Shown one piece after another: positions 37,801 through 44,416 of a DNA stretch of 44,416 nucleotides (position 1 is its first letter; the number at the start of each line of letters is the position of its first letter). The stretch is taken from NCBI GenBank assembly GCA_947174305.1, contig CAMWIH010000003.1, positions 1-44,416 of the forward strand, given 5' to 3'. This DNA is from an uncultured Porphyromonadaceae bacterium (GTDB lineage Bacteria > Bacteroidota > Bacteroidia > Bacteroidales > Muribaculaceae). The translations under genes and the position numbers were made by a program. The notes under the pieces are model-generated. The model had not been told where the DNA came from. It saw nothing but the letters and a program-made list of their open reading frames with translations, and did no database searches.

Positions 37801-37901
37801 TCGTCATCAAAATTATACTCATAATTTTGAATCACCTCCGCATTGGCCGCAAGGCCAGCCAAGCAGAGCGCTGAAAATAAATGTAGTAATCGTTTTCTCA
37901 T
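34815..37901 (-). CDS. Large secreted protein with CARDB-like and carboxypeptidase-regulatory-like domains, T9SS sorting signal
   Basis: Start MRKRLLHLFSALCLAGLAANA at 37901; 'VSGTVTHATSKEPLADVAITLE...DENGEYTVNVL'; C-terminus 'VYDLLGRTVLRIEGFAGEKMVSLPAGIYVVNNRKVAVK'. Confidence 0.85.
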   Translation of the reverse strand: MRKRLLHLFSALCLAGLAANAEVIQNYEYNFDDEINTSDKYFHPAGWIHSVTGSYGTAGSSSSFGSYTWISDGGRDGSGCIEGKQAASYYYDILYTPAVTGTASVYVKQKESTGSILIYSIGKKNSENAYSFTQMEVDIPALSTEEWVKVEIPAQENARIGLRLDKVYIDDFSAAEVNLELAKSFVVSNPRVADKNAYSDENGVYHITYDIDVTNTGDAALIAGETGYALNHCYDPSGGYAFSYDDYTFVGSTNLPESLEVGETKTMNIKAAITRPDSYSRKQISVIDDMSKDYKKEVKLAEFTFIPYEPKAGLFITGTEEEYWVAGWNSNTATLTMGVVTEESQKKKTVTIKNTAPLAPVTIEDITLDGTDFSVDFTGSKTLAPGESLDVVISLVNEHPGVFVNKMTITAKGIDDINANVTAAVPAEGVAEIGFEDSSVPVGFIASGVWKFTEMPEEYATDGHKTAITSDSEESCLTTSKMSVEAEEILMLSGYAEDRYYNVKVEYSNDRSNWNIAYNSDDVDYAYRPSEDTGVEGKYQRSFIAVENIPAGEWYVKVSAKGFNIDDIYGFTILPVEPELVIASSNIPATAMVNNPFVVSVDVSNAGDTLEASDYTVTLFVDDEEFCVAKSEDMAPGATLSFEMSGILHEAGEYETYIEVKLGDKVTTTDSIKVTVREESAEGSQYVIGPDTGTSNGPIGASSYRCYIVRETTYSKDRIASYAEGLTPNTKIKALSYFGKYTGETPIEAEFKVYIQNVTESSINGRTSFSDVESMQKVYDGNVNISKQDGGVLFTIEFDEPFVYEGEGINVLTQSFIPNPPTDYPTLNYWNLYGGSGSAIEYKSSSKLETLPASGSKDSYLMTVGFTTGVDVAVVSGTVTHATSKEPLADVAITLESPENVIYKTVTDENGEYTVNVLQPDKQYKVKASKDKLDDYESEEYLDLSGLSATHHFTMTGVTTGVETIQAGALRVKVVAGGILISAENDADVTVYDLLGRTVLRIEGFAGEKMVSLPAGIYVVNNRKVAVK

Positions 37902-37993
37902 ATATGATTGGTTATTATAGGGGCATCCATGCGAATGCTCCCCTGTTGTTTCCTGTGTGAGAACTGTCAAGCATACTTGGCCCTTTCTCTCTC

Positions 37994-38029
37994 TGCGGAA
38001 GTTCAGAGGCTCCCGTCATGTGGCTCCGC
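37994..38029 (-). repeat. REP-like core copy B: GCGGAGCCAC-ATGA-CGGGAGC-CTCTGAAC-TTCCGCA
   Basis: Near-identical to 41221-41255 copy; ends are inverted GCGGA/TCCGC. Confidence 0.8.
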
Positions 38030-38038
38030 GCCAAAGGA

Positions 38039-38095
38039 GGCCTATCCGGTCTAAATCGCACATTCGGCCTAAACTGCCTAAAAGGTCGCCTGTCT
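38039..38095. repeat. 9-bp-period GCCTANNNN array (degenerate) in cargo-gene leader
   Basis: gcctatccg gtctaaatc gcacattcg gcctaaact gcctaaaag gtcgcctgt. Confidence 0.75.
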
Positions 38096-38142
38096 CTTTA
38101 CTGAACTTCCTAAAAGCTCGACCCGTCTCTATACTTTTGTAG

Positions 38143-38150
38143 CAAATTTA
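38143..38150 (-). promoter_or_regulatory. -7 box TAAATTTG for 34815..37901
   Basis: Plus CAAATTTAT followed 25 nt later by CATAGTTTAAG (38177-38187), as at 33917. Confidence 0.6.
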
Positions 38151-38405
38151 TCTATTATCTATGGAAAAATTCTTAACATAGTTTAAGTTCGGTGAATTAT
38201 AGCAATTATTTCTTCATACTTGGTGTTATTTTGCTTGCAAGCCCTTCAATTCTGTGTGTTTATCCGCTCTCTCTCTTTAACGATTCCCCACTCCCTTTAT
38301 TTCATACATCCCTCCTCTTCCCCTTCCTCTCGCGGAGCTGTACTGTTCAAAAGCTCAGCTTTTGCCTTCTACCCCCCTCCCTTTGCATAATCCCCGTTTT
38401 TTTAT

Positions 38406-38413
38406 TAATTTTG
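38406..38413 (+). promoter_or_regulatory. -7 box TAATTTTG with -33 TTTG (38382-38385) for lysS
   Basis: TTTG-N20-TAATTTTG, Bacteroidales consensus. Confidence 0.7.
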
Positions 38414-38442
38414 CGAAAAATCATGCAGTTAAGTTTTTACTT

Positions 38443-40035
38443 ATGGCAAATCAGGAATTGACAGAACAAGAGATTGTGAGGCGCAACAGTATGCAGGCCC
38501 TCCGCGACCGTGGAATCGAACCCTTCCCTGCCGCTGAATATAAAGTGACCGGCCACACGGCCGAAATCAAGGAGAATTTCTCCGACGACCTTACCCCTCC
38601 CCGCGAGGTGGCGGTGGCCGGACGTATAATGAGCCGCCGCATAATGGGCAAGGCCTCATTCCTGGAGCTTCAGGATGCCGACGGACGTATCCAGATCTAT
38701 GTTAGCCGCGACGACCTCTGCCCCGGAGAGGATAAGGACCTCTATAACGTGGTGTTCAAGAAACTCCTCGACATTGGCGACTTCATCGGCGTGAAGGGTT
38801 ATGTGTTCCGCACAAAGACGGGAGAGATCTCAATCCATGCCCAGGAGCTCACAGTGCTTGGCAAGAGCCTGCGTCCCCTTCCAATCGTGAAGATGAAGGA
38901 TGGCAAGGCTTATGATGCCTTCACCGACCCCGAGCAGCGTTACCGCCGCCGTTATGTCGATCTCGTGGTGAATCCCGGAGTGCGCGATATCTTTGTGAAA
39001 CGAACAAAGATGTTCAATTCCATGCGTGAATATTTCAACTCGTACGGCTATCTCGAGGTGGAGACACCCGTGCTCCAGTCGATTCCGGGAGGTGCCGCCG
39101 CGCGTCCTTTCATCACGCATCATAATGCCCTCGACATACCCCTCTACCTTCGCATCGCTAATGAACTCTACCTCAAGCGCCTCATCGTGGGCGGATTCGA
39201 CGGTGTGTATGAGTTCTCGCGCAATTTCCGCAACGAGGGGATGGACCGCACCCATAATCCGGAGTTCACCTGTATGGAGATCTACGTCCCTTACAAGGAT
39301 TACAACTGGATGATGGATTTCACCGAGAAGATGCTTGAGAAGATATGCCTCGACGTGAACGGATCAACCGAAGTGAAGGTGGGCGACAACGTGATAAGCT
39401 TCAAGGCACCCTTCCGCCGCATCACCATGACCGATGCCATACTCGAAAAGACCGGCTTCGACATCACCGGCAAGAGCGAGGAGGAGCTTCGCGCTTTCTG
39501 CAAGCAGAATAACATCGAGGTGGATGATTCGATGGGCAAGGGTAAGCTGATCGATGAAATCTTCGGCGAGACCTGCGAGGGCAGTTTCATTCAGCCCACG
39601 TTCGTGACCGATTATCCTATCGAGATGTCGCCCCTCACCAAGCGTCACCGCCACAATCCCGACCTCACCGAACGTTTCGAGCTGATGGTCAACGGCAAGG
39701 AGCTTGCCAACGCCTATTCGGAACTTAACGACCCGATCGACCAGTATGAGCGCTTTGTGGAGCAGATGCGCCTGGCCGACAAAGGGGACGACGAGGCCAT
39801 GATCATCGATGCCGATTTCATCCGTGCCCTCGAATATGGCATGCCACCCACTTCGGGCATGGGTATCGGAATGGACCGACTCGCAATGCTCCTCACCGGA
39901 CAGTCAACCATCCAGGAGGTGCTCCTTTTCCCGCAGATGCGTCCCGAGGTGAAGGCCAAGGCAGAAAATGCCGGGGAGGATGCCGAAACGGAGTCGGATA
40001 ATTCGAACAGCTCCAATAATTCCCATCAAGAATAA
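38443..40035 (+). CDS. lysS: Lysyl-tRNA synthetase (class II)
   Basis: Start [29 protein letters not shown]; '[20 protein letters not shown]', '[40 protein letters not shown]', '[18 protein letters not shown]'. Confidence 0.97.
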   Translation: MANQELTEQEIVRRNSMQALRDRGIEPFPAAEYKVTGHTAEIKENFSDDLTPPREVAVAGRIMSRRIMGKASFLELQDADGRIQIYVSRDDLCPGEDKDLYNVVFKKLLDIGDFIGVKGYVFRTKTGEISIHAQELTVLGKSLRPLPIVKMKDGKAYDAFTDPEQRYRRRYVDLVVNPGVRDIFVKRTKMFNSMREYFNSYGYLEVETPVLQSIPGGAAARPFITHHNALDIPLYLRIANELYLKRLIVGGFDGVYEFSRNFRNEGMDRTHNPEFTCMEIYVPYKDYNWMMDFTEKMLEKICLDVNGSTEVKVGDNVISFKAPFRRITMTDAILEKTGFDITGKSEEELRAFCKQNNIEVDDSMGKGKLIDEIFGETCEGSFIQPTFVTDYPIEMSPLTKRHRHNPDLTERFELMVNGKELANAYSELNDPIDQYERFVEQMRLADKGDDEAMIIDADFIRALEYGMPPTSGMGIGMDRLAMLLTGQSTIQEVLLFPQMRPEVKAKAENAGEDAETESDNSNSSNNSHQE

Positions 40036-41036
40036 TGGAAGCCATAAAGAAAATAGCAGTGATTGGAGGCGGGAGCTGGGCAACAGCTCTCGCCAAACTG
40101 CTCTTGGCCAATTGCGACCGCATAGTGTGGTACATGCACCGTCAGGACCGCATCGACGATTTCATCAAGTCGGGGCATAATCCCGTTTATCTGAGCGATG
40201 TGAGTTTCGACACCTCACGCATAGATTTCACTGCCGACATTGACCGCGCCTGCAGCGAGGCCGACACCCTGCTCTTCGTGACCCCCTCCCCCTATTTCCG
40301 CGACACGGCCGATAAGATTACGGTCGATATCTCGGAGAAGAATGTGGTGTCGGCGGTGAAAGGTATCGTGCCTGAGCACAACATGATAATCACCGATTAT
40401 ATTGTTCAGCAATTCGGGTGCGACCCCGACAATATGCTTGTAATCGGAGGCCCTTGCCACGCTGAGGAAGTGGCGCTCGAACGCCTCAGCTATCTCACGA
40501 TCGGCTGCCACGACATTGCCAAGAGCCGCGAATTCGCCGCATTCCTGGCGGGAAAGAGGATGAAGACTATCATCTCAACCGACGTGGATGGCATTGAATA
40601 TGCCGCTGTGCTCAAGAATGTGTATGCCATAATGGCAGGCATTATCAACGGCATGAAGACAGGCGACAACTTTATGGCGATGATGGTCTGCAACGCCATT
40701 CGCGAGATGGACCGTTTCATTGATGCGATAGCCCCGATGCCTTCGCGTGACATAGACCGCTCGGCATATCTGGGCGACCTCCTCGTGACGGCCTACAGCC
40801 GCTTCTCGCGCAATCACAACTTCGGCTCGATGATCGGCAAGGGATATAGCGTGAAGGCCGCGATGATGGAGATGGCAATGGTGGCTGAGGGATACTACGG
40901 CACCAAGTGCATCCACGAGATCAACGCCTCGGGTCCCGACGTGGAGATGCCCATCCTCAACTGTGTCTATGAGATACTCTACGAAGGGAAGAACCCTCAC
41001 CGCGCCCTCAAGGGCATAACCGGCTCCTTCACCTAA
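40035..41036 (+). CDS. gpsA: NAD(P)H-dependent glycerol-3-phosphate dehydrogenase
   Basis: 'IAVIGGGSWATALAKLL', 'VVSAVKGIVPEHNMI', 'VLKNVYAIMAGIINGMKTGDNFMAM'; TAATG overlap with lysS. Confidence 0.95.
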   Translation: MEAIKKIAVIGGGSWATALAKLLLANCDRIVWYMHRQDRIDDFIKSGHNPVYLSDVSFDTSRIDFTADIDRACSEADTLLFVTPSPYFRDTADKITVDISEKNVVSAVKGIVPEHNMIITDYIVQQFGCDPDNMLVIGGPCHAEEVALERLSYLTIGCHDIAKSREFAAFLAGKRMKTIISTDVDGIEYAAVLKNVYAIMAGIINGMKTGDNFMAMMVCNAIREMDRFIDAIAPMPSRDIDRSAYLGDLLVTAYSRFSRNHNFGSMIGKGYSVKAAMMEMAMVAEGYYGTKCIHEINASGPDVEMPILNCVYEILYEGKNPHRALKGITGSFT

Positions 41037-41071
41037 ACCGCACGCCCACCCAAGACGTTATAACTATAAGC

Positions 41072-41360
41072 CGATAGGCTTTTATAGGCATTATAGGCTT
41101 TGTAGGCTTTGTAGGCATTGTAGGCATTATAGGCAATGTAGGCGTTGTAGGCAATGTAGGCAATGTAGGCATTATAGGCAATGTAGGCGTTGTAGGCAAT
41201 TATAGAGAGGCTTTCCGAATGCGGAGCCACGGGGCGGGAGCTTGCAGCTTCCGCAAAATCCGAGGGGCTCGATGCCCCGCAGGATTTTCCGCCTACCCAG
41301 CCTAATTCGCCTATCCCGCCTATCCCGCCTAATTAGCCTACCCCGCCTAATTAGCCTACC
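41072..41360. repeat. Composite element: RTAGGCNWT 9-mer array, REP-like core A and hairpin, then inverted GCCTANNNN 9-mer array
   Basis: About 14 left units of 9 bp, core 41221-41255, hairpin 41253-41291, about 8 right units (gcctaccca gcctaattc gcctatccc gcctatccc gcctaatta gcctacccc gcctaatta gcctacc). Confidence 0.92.
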
Positions 41361-41398
41361 AAAAAAAGAAAGCAATTACTAAAAAAATAAATAACCCT

Positions 41399-42703
41399 AT
41401 GAAAACAATTGATCTTAACATTCAGGATGCAGTCTATTTCGCAGAAAAGGAATATGAAGCCCTGAAAGATAAATCAGTAGAAGCAATCACAACCCTTGAA
41501 GAAGGCACCGGCGCAGGAAACGATTTCCTCGGCTGGCTTGACCTCCCTTCAAAAACTCCCGAAACCCTTGTTGACCGCATCAACGCCACAGCTGAACGTC
41601 TGCGCGAAAACTGCGACTACGTGGTGTGCGTTGGCATCGGCGGCTCATACCTCGGAGCCAAGGCCGTAAACTTCGCCCTCGCTGACTCATTCGCCGATTT
41701 CTATGCACCCAAACCGAAAGAGCCGAAAGTGCTTTACGCCGGCCAGAATATAGGTGAAGATTACCTCGCTGAGCTTCAGAAGCTCCTCGAAGGGAAGAAA
41801 TTCGGTATCGTGGTAATCTCCAAGTCCGGCACCACCACCGAGCCCGCCATCGCTTTCCGTCTCCTCAAGAACCAGCTCGAACAGCAGGCCGGCAAGGATG
41901 CAGCCAAAGACCTCATCGTGGCTATCACTGATGAAAAGAAAGGCGCACTCCGCACAATGGCAGATCAAGAGGGTTACGAAACATACATCATCCCCGACAA
42001 TGTTGGCGGCCGTTTCTCAGTGCTCACTCCCGTAGGCCTTCTCCCCATCGCTTGCGCCGGACACGACATTAAGAAACTCCTCGCTGGTGCACAGGATATG
42101 GAGCGCACCACTCTCCATCCTTCGCCCGAAAACCCCGCACAGGAGTATGCCCGCCTCCGCAACGCCCTTTACCAGAGCGGCAAGAAGATCGAGATTCTCG
42201 TTAACTTCGATCCCAAGCTCCACTATTTCTCTGAGTGGTGGAAACAGCTCTACGGCGAGAGCGAAGGTAAGGATGGCAAGGGTATCTTCCCGGCATCTGT
42301 TGACTTCACCACCGATCTCCACTCTATGGGTCAGTGGATCCAGGATGGCGAGCGCACCATCTTCGAGACTGTGATCTCAGTGAAGAAGCCTGCCCTCACC
42401 CACCGCATCCCCATGAATGCTTCCGACCTTGACGGAATCAACTACATTGCCGACAAGCGCATCGACGAAGTGAATAAGATGGCTGAGCTCGGCACAAAGA
42501 TGGCACACGTTGACGGAGGCGTTCCCAACATCAAGATAGAGATCCCTTCTCTCGATGAATATAGCCTCGGACAGCTCATCTATTTCTTCGAGAAAGCCTG
42601 CGGCATCTCCGGCTATATGCTCGGTGTGAACCCATTCAACCAGCCCGGTGTTGAGGCTTATAAAAAGAATATGTTCAAGCTCCTCAAAAAGCCCGGATAT
42701 TAA
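41399..42703 (+). CDS. pgi: Glucose-6-phosphate isomerase
   Basis: '[20 protein letters not shown]', '[20 protein letters not shown]', '[19 protein letters not shown]', '[16 protein letters not shown]'. Confidence 0.97.
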   Translation: MKTIDLNIQDAVYFAEKEYEALKDKSVEAITTLEEGTGAGNDFLGWLDLPSKTPETLVDRINATAERLRENCDYVVCVGIGGSYLGAKAVNFALADSFADFYAPKPKEPKVLYAGQNIGEDYLAELQKLLEGKKFGIVVISKSGTTTEPAIAFRLLKNQLEQQAGKDAAKDLIVAITDEKKGALRTMADQEGYETYIIPDNVGGRFSVLTPVGLLPIACAGHDIKKLLAGAQDMERTTLHPSPENPAQEYARLRNALYQSGKKIEILVNFDPKLHYFSEWWKQLYGESEGKDGKGIFPASVDFTTDLHSMGQWIQDGERTIFETVISVKKPALTHRIPMNASDLDGINYIADKRIDEVNKMAELGTKMAHVDGGVPNIKIEIPSLDEYSLGQLIYFFEKACGISGYMLGVNPFNQPGVEAYKKNMFKLLKKPGY

Positions 42704-42870
42704 TAGGCTTTTTAGGCGAAATAGGCAGTATAGGCGAAATAGGCTTTTATAGGCATTATGGGCGGGATAGGCATTCCTATTCCGCCCATATCATTGCCTA
42801 CCTCGCCTACTCCGCCTATCCCGCCTATCTCGCCTACTCCGCCTATCCTGCCTACCTCGCCTACCCTGCA
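42703..42870. repeat. Composite 9-mer array: TAGGC units, central hairpin, inverted GCCTA units
   Basis: Hairpin ATGGGCGGGATAGG-CATT-CCTATTCCGCCCAT at 42758-42789; 8 right units of exactly 9 bp. Confidence 0.92.
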
Positions 42871-42882
42871 AAAATTTTGCAG
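42866..42882. promoter_or_regulatory. Perfect palindrome CTGCAAAA-A-TTTTGCAG upstream of recA
   Basis: 8-bp perfect arms, 62 nt before recA -7 box. Confidence 0.55.
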
Positions 42883-42944
42883 TAAATTTTGTTTTTTTAT
42901 AAAAATAAAAAAGGGAAAAATTTCTTTTCCGCTCTTTTTCATAT

Positions 42945-42952
42945 TATCTTTG
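42945..42952 (+). promoter_or_regulatory. -7 box TATCTTTG for recA
   Basis: TAnnTTTG consensus, 34 nt before ATG. Confidence 0.65.
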
Positions 42953-42986
42953 CATCAGAAAATTAATCAGCATAAGAAAAAGAATT

Positions 42987-44195
42987 ATGGCAAAGAAAAA
43001 ATCAGCAACGAAATCGCCCAGCGTCCGCATCACAGATGCGGAAGAGAAGCGCAAAGCGCTCGGCGTGACAATGCAGCACCTCGAGAAAGACTTCGGTGCC
43101 GGCACAGTGATGCGACTCGGCGATGAGGCTGTACAGGATATCGAGACTATTCCCACTGGCTCCATCGGCCTTGACTACGCCCTCGGAGTCGGAGGCATAC
43201 CACGTGGCCGAATCACAGAGATTTACGGCCCCGAATCTTCGGGTAAGACAACCCTCGCAATACATATAATTGCCGAGGCCCAGAAACAGGGTGGCATCTG
43301 CGCAATCATCGACGCCGAACATGCCTTCGACCGTTTCTACGCCGAAAAGCTCGGCGTGGATGTCAACAACCTATGGATTGCCCAGCCCGATAACGGTGAA
43401 CAGGCCCTCGATATCGCGGAACAGCTCATCAATTCCGGAGCAATCGACGTACTGGTCATCGACTCTGTGGCAGCCCTGACCCCGAAAGCCGAAATCGAAG
43501 GCGAAATGGGAGAAAAGAATGTCGGCCTCCACGCCCGACTCATGTCTCAGGCCATGCGTAAGCTCACGGGCACAATCGCACGCACCCGCACATGCTGCAT
43601 CTTCATCAACCAGATACGCGAGAAAATCGGCGTGATGTTTGGTAATCCCGAAACAACCACCGGAGGTAACGCGCTCAAGTTTTACGCCACTGTCCGCATC
43701 GACATACGCCCCTCTACCTTCATCAAAGATGGTGACACATCAATCGGCCGACTGATAAAGGTGAAGGTTGTAAAGAATAAGGTTGCGCCCCCCTTCATGC
43801 GTGCCGAATTCGACATAATGTTTGGCGAAGGGATATCCCGTTCAGGTGAGATCATCGACCTTGGCGTTGACTACGACGTGATCAAGAAATCGGGCGCCTG
43901 GTTCTCCTATAATGGCAAGAAACTCGGACAGGGACGCGATGCTGTGAAACGCGTAATCGAATCTCAGCCCGAACTTATGGAAGAGCTGGCTGCAAAAGTG
44001 ATGGAAGCCCTCAAATCGGGCAAGACATCAGCCAAAGCTAAGAAAGCGAAAAAGAATCCGGCTCTCCCCGACCGTGAAACCACACGCTCCGAAACCGATG
44101 ACGACGAACCGATCGACGACGGCTACGAGCCCGAAGAAGAAGCCCCCGCAGAAGACCTCTTCGGCGACGACTTCGAATTAGACGTAGAAGAATAA
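42987..44195 (+). CDS. recA: Recombinase RecA
   Basis: '[61 protein letters not shown]', '[20 protein letters not shown]', acidic C-tail. Confidence 0.99.
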   Translation: MAKKKSATKSPSVRITDAEEKRKALGVTMQHLEKDFGAGTVMRLGDEAVQDIETIPTGSIGLDYALGVGGIPRGRITEIYGPESSGKTTLAIHIIAEAQKQGGICAIIDAEHAFDRFYAEKLGVDVNNLWIAQPDNGEQALDIAEQLINSGAIDVLVIDSVAALTPKAEIEGEMGEKNVGLHARLMSQAMRKLTGTIARTRTCCIFINQIREKIGVMFGNPETTTGGNALKFYATVRIDIRPSTFIKDGDTSIGRLIKVKVVKNKVAPPFMRAEFDIMFGEGISRSGEIIDLGVDYDVIKKSGAWFSYNGKKLGQGRDAVKRVIESQPELMEELAAKVMEALKSGKTSAKAKKAKKNPALPDRETTRSETDDDEPIDDGYEPEEEAPAEDLFGDDFELDVEE

Positions 44196-44204
44196 AAGCC
44201 GGCA

Positions 44205-44364
44205 TTGTAGGCTTAATGGGCTGAATAGGCTTTGTAGGCTGAATAGGCGTATGATGGGCTGAATAGGCATTATGGGCGAGATAGGCATTCCTATCCCGCC
44301 CATTATTATTTGCCCACTTCGCCTATCCTGCCTATCACGCCTACCCCGCCTATCACGCCTAAAT
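44205..44364. repeat. Composite 9-mer array downstream of recA
   Basis: TAGGC units, hairpin ATGGGCGAGATAGG-CATT-CCTATCCCGCCCAT (44272-44303), then GCCTA units (gcctatcct gcctatcac gcctacccc gcctatcac gcctaaat). Confidence 0.92.
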
Positions 44365-44416
44365 AACAATATCCAGAAAACTCACACATAAACACAAAAG
44401 ACGCATACGCCGACTT

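Noticed and set aside
38332-38377. Third copy of the REP-like core (GCGGAGCTGTACTGTTCAAAAGCTCAGCTTTTGCC)
   Set aside because: Only GCGGAGC matches; contains a separate CAAAAGCTCAGCTTTTG palindrome, so homology is not supported.
41033-41230. ORF encoding AYNAYIAYNAY repeats (minus strand)
   Set aside because: Translation of the intergenic 9-mer array; no promoter, RBS or protein-like composition.
41072-41360. Possible CRISPR array
   Set aside because: Constant part is only 5 bp and variable part 4 bp; no 20-50 bp repeats/spacers and no cas genes in the window.
42712-42942. ORF with GGIGGVGEVG repeats (minus strand); similar ORF at 44178..44369
   Set aside because: Also produced by open frames through the 9-mer arrays, not credible genes.

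Overview
Chromosomal window from a Bacteroidales bacterium; Muribaculaceae/Prevotella-like is my inference from codon style, TAnnTTTG promoter boxes and gene families. The left part holds housekeeping genes: a glycosyltransferase, a dapB-lepB-wbqC-DUF4294 gene group, a PCMD-like protein, an SGNH hydrolase, and rnpA-yidD-tatD followed by type IX secretion (T9SS) genes porW/sprE-like and porX (receiver + PglZ). The centre (14.5-38 kb) is a minus-strand island of seven secreted proteins with T9SS-type C-terminal sorting signals: one M6-like metalloprotease and six proteins that are mostly cleaved-adhesin/FnIII-like. A TPR-TM-HTH regulator and a Crp/Fnr regulator lie among them. The right part holds lysS-gpsA, pgi and recA. 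The most unusual non-coding signal is a dispersed composite repeat made of strict 9-bp-period TAGGC arrays facing GCCTA arrays. It fills three consecutive intergenic regions around pgi and recA, recurs with a shared ~35-nt REP-like core in the long leader of a T9SS cargo gene, and appears in-frame at the 3' end of porW. Two pairs of cargo promoters also share upstream motifs at identical spacing. All calls come from reading the sequence; no searches were run.
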